Origin: Sphingobacterium athyrii
GTDB taxonomy: Bacteria; Bacteroidota; Bacteroidia; Sphingobacteriales; Sphingobacteriaceae
Reading direction: 5' to 3'
DNA length: 64,000 nucleotides
Assembly: GCF_003071065.1 (NCBI RefSeq)
Contig: NZ_QCXX01000007.1
Coordinates: forward strand, 354,164 to 418,163
The notes beneath the pieces were generated by a model. The model was given only the letters and a program-made list of their open reading frames with translations, had not been told where the DNA came from and made no database searches. The translations under genes were made by a program, and so were the position numbers. Shown piece by piece: positions 63,910-64,000 of this stretch (the first letter of the stretch is position 1; every line of letters begins with the position of its first letter).

Positions 63910-64000
63910 GCTTGAGAAAGCTTCGGGCTATTAGTACCACTTGGCTTTGGTCTCTCAACCTTTACACCTATGGCCTATCAACGTAGTCATCTCCTACGAC
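63910..64000 (-). rRNA. 23S ribosomal RNA, 3' end (partial)
   Basis: The minus strand reads 'GGTACTAATAGCCCGAAGCTTTC', the known 3' end of 23S rRNA, with upstream 'TGACTACGTTGATAGGC' and 'AGGTGTAAAGGTTGAGAG'. It continues past the window edge. The 3' end position is estimated from E. coli, about 20 nt beyond GGTACTAAT. Confidence 0.93.

Noticed and set aside
1..64000. Insertion sequences, prophage, integrase or defence islands
   Set aside because: No transposase, integrase, toxin-antitoxin, restriction or Cas genes are recognisable, and no terminal repeats flank any block.

Overview
The window is a chromosomal stretch from a Bacteroidota organism, most likely Sphingobacteriaceae and probably Sphingobacterium or a close relative. 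The evidence is Bacteroidota-restricted families (GLPGLI, DUF2480, DUF3108/DUF3109, DUF6427-like), SusC-like outer-membrane receptor architecture, promoters of the type TTTG-N19-TAnnTTTG, poor Shine-Dalgarno sequences, and a polysaccharide-degrading gene set. The genus is inference. I saw no insertion sequence, prophage, integrase or CRISPR array; base composition is even apart from the rRNA end and a short GC-rich patch beside it.

Layout. 0.2-9 kb: PhoH-like ATPase (minus), a SAM hydroxide adenosyltransferase-family gene, a coiled-coil membrane protein, an MsbA-like ABC exporter, a YtxH protein, the cytochrome c maturation genes ccmB, ccmC-like and ccmD-like, and a polytopic DUF6427-like protein. 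8.6-17 kb: envelope and lipid genes (an outer membrane barrel, LptC, a SurA/PpiD-like foldase, DUF2480, DUF3108, DUF3109, polyprenyl diphosphate synthase, TerC). 17-26 kb: protein turnover and redox genes (aminopeptidase C, two tandem thioredoxin-fused paralogues, prolyl oligopeptidase, M1 aminopeptidase). 26-29 kb: lpxH, a Crp/Fnr regulator, an SMR exporter and prfA. 29.0-29.5 kb: four identical tRNA-Asp genes.

29.5-38.4 kb: a YjdI-type Fe-S mini-protein, an MFS exporter, a very large GH2 beta-galactosidase-like enzyme, an ECF sigma factor coupled to a membrane protein that joins an anti-sigma-like N-terminus to a periplasmic trypsin-like protease, and a 1-Cys peroxiredoxin. 38.7-49.9 kb: acyl-CoA dehydrogenase, proBA with a small unknown gene, uvrB, upp, a YkuK-like protein, pnuC with a NadR-type kinase, a bacilliredoxin and an amidohydrolase lipoprotein. 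50-64 kb: a translationally coupled GLPGLI/outer-membrane receptor pair, lipA, GH20 hexosaminidase, carB without its allosteric domain, a secreted formylglycine-generating-enzyme-type protein that keeps both catalytic cysteines, a Tat-exported GH109-type enzyme, then the 5S gene and the 3' end of 23S rRNA on the minus strand.

Themes. Envelope construction (LptC, LpxH, foldase, polyprenyl synthase), secreted glycan degradation (GH2, GH20, GH109, FGE) and secreted or membrane peptidases dominate. The best candidates for new biology are the sigma / anti-sigma-protease fusion pair and the GLPGLI/receptor pair with an ACGA-repeat upstream region. Most other genes are conserved housekeeping genes.
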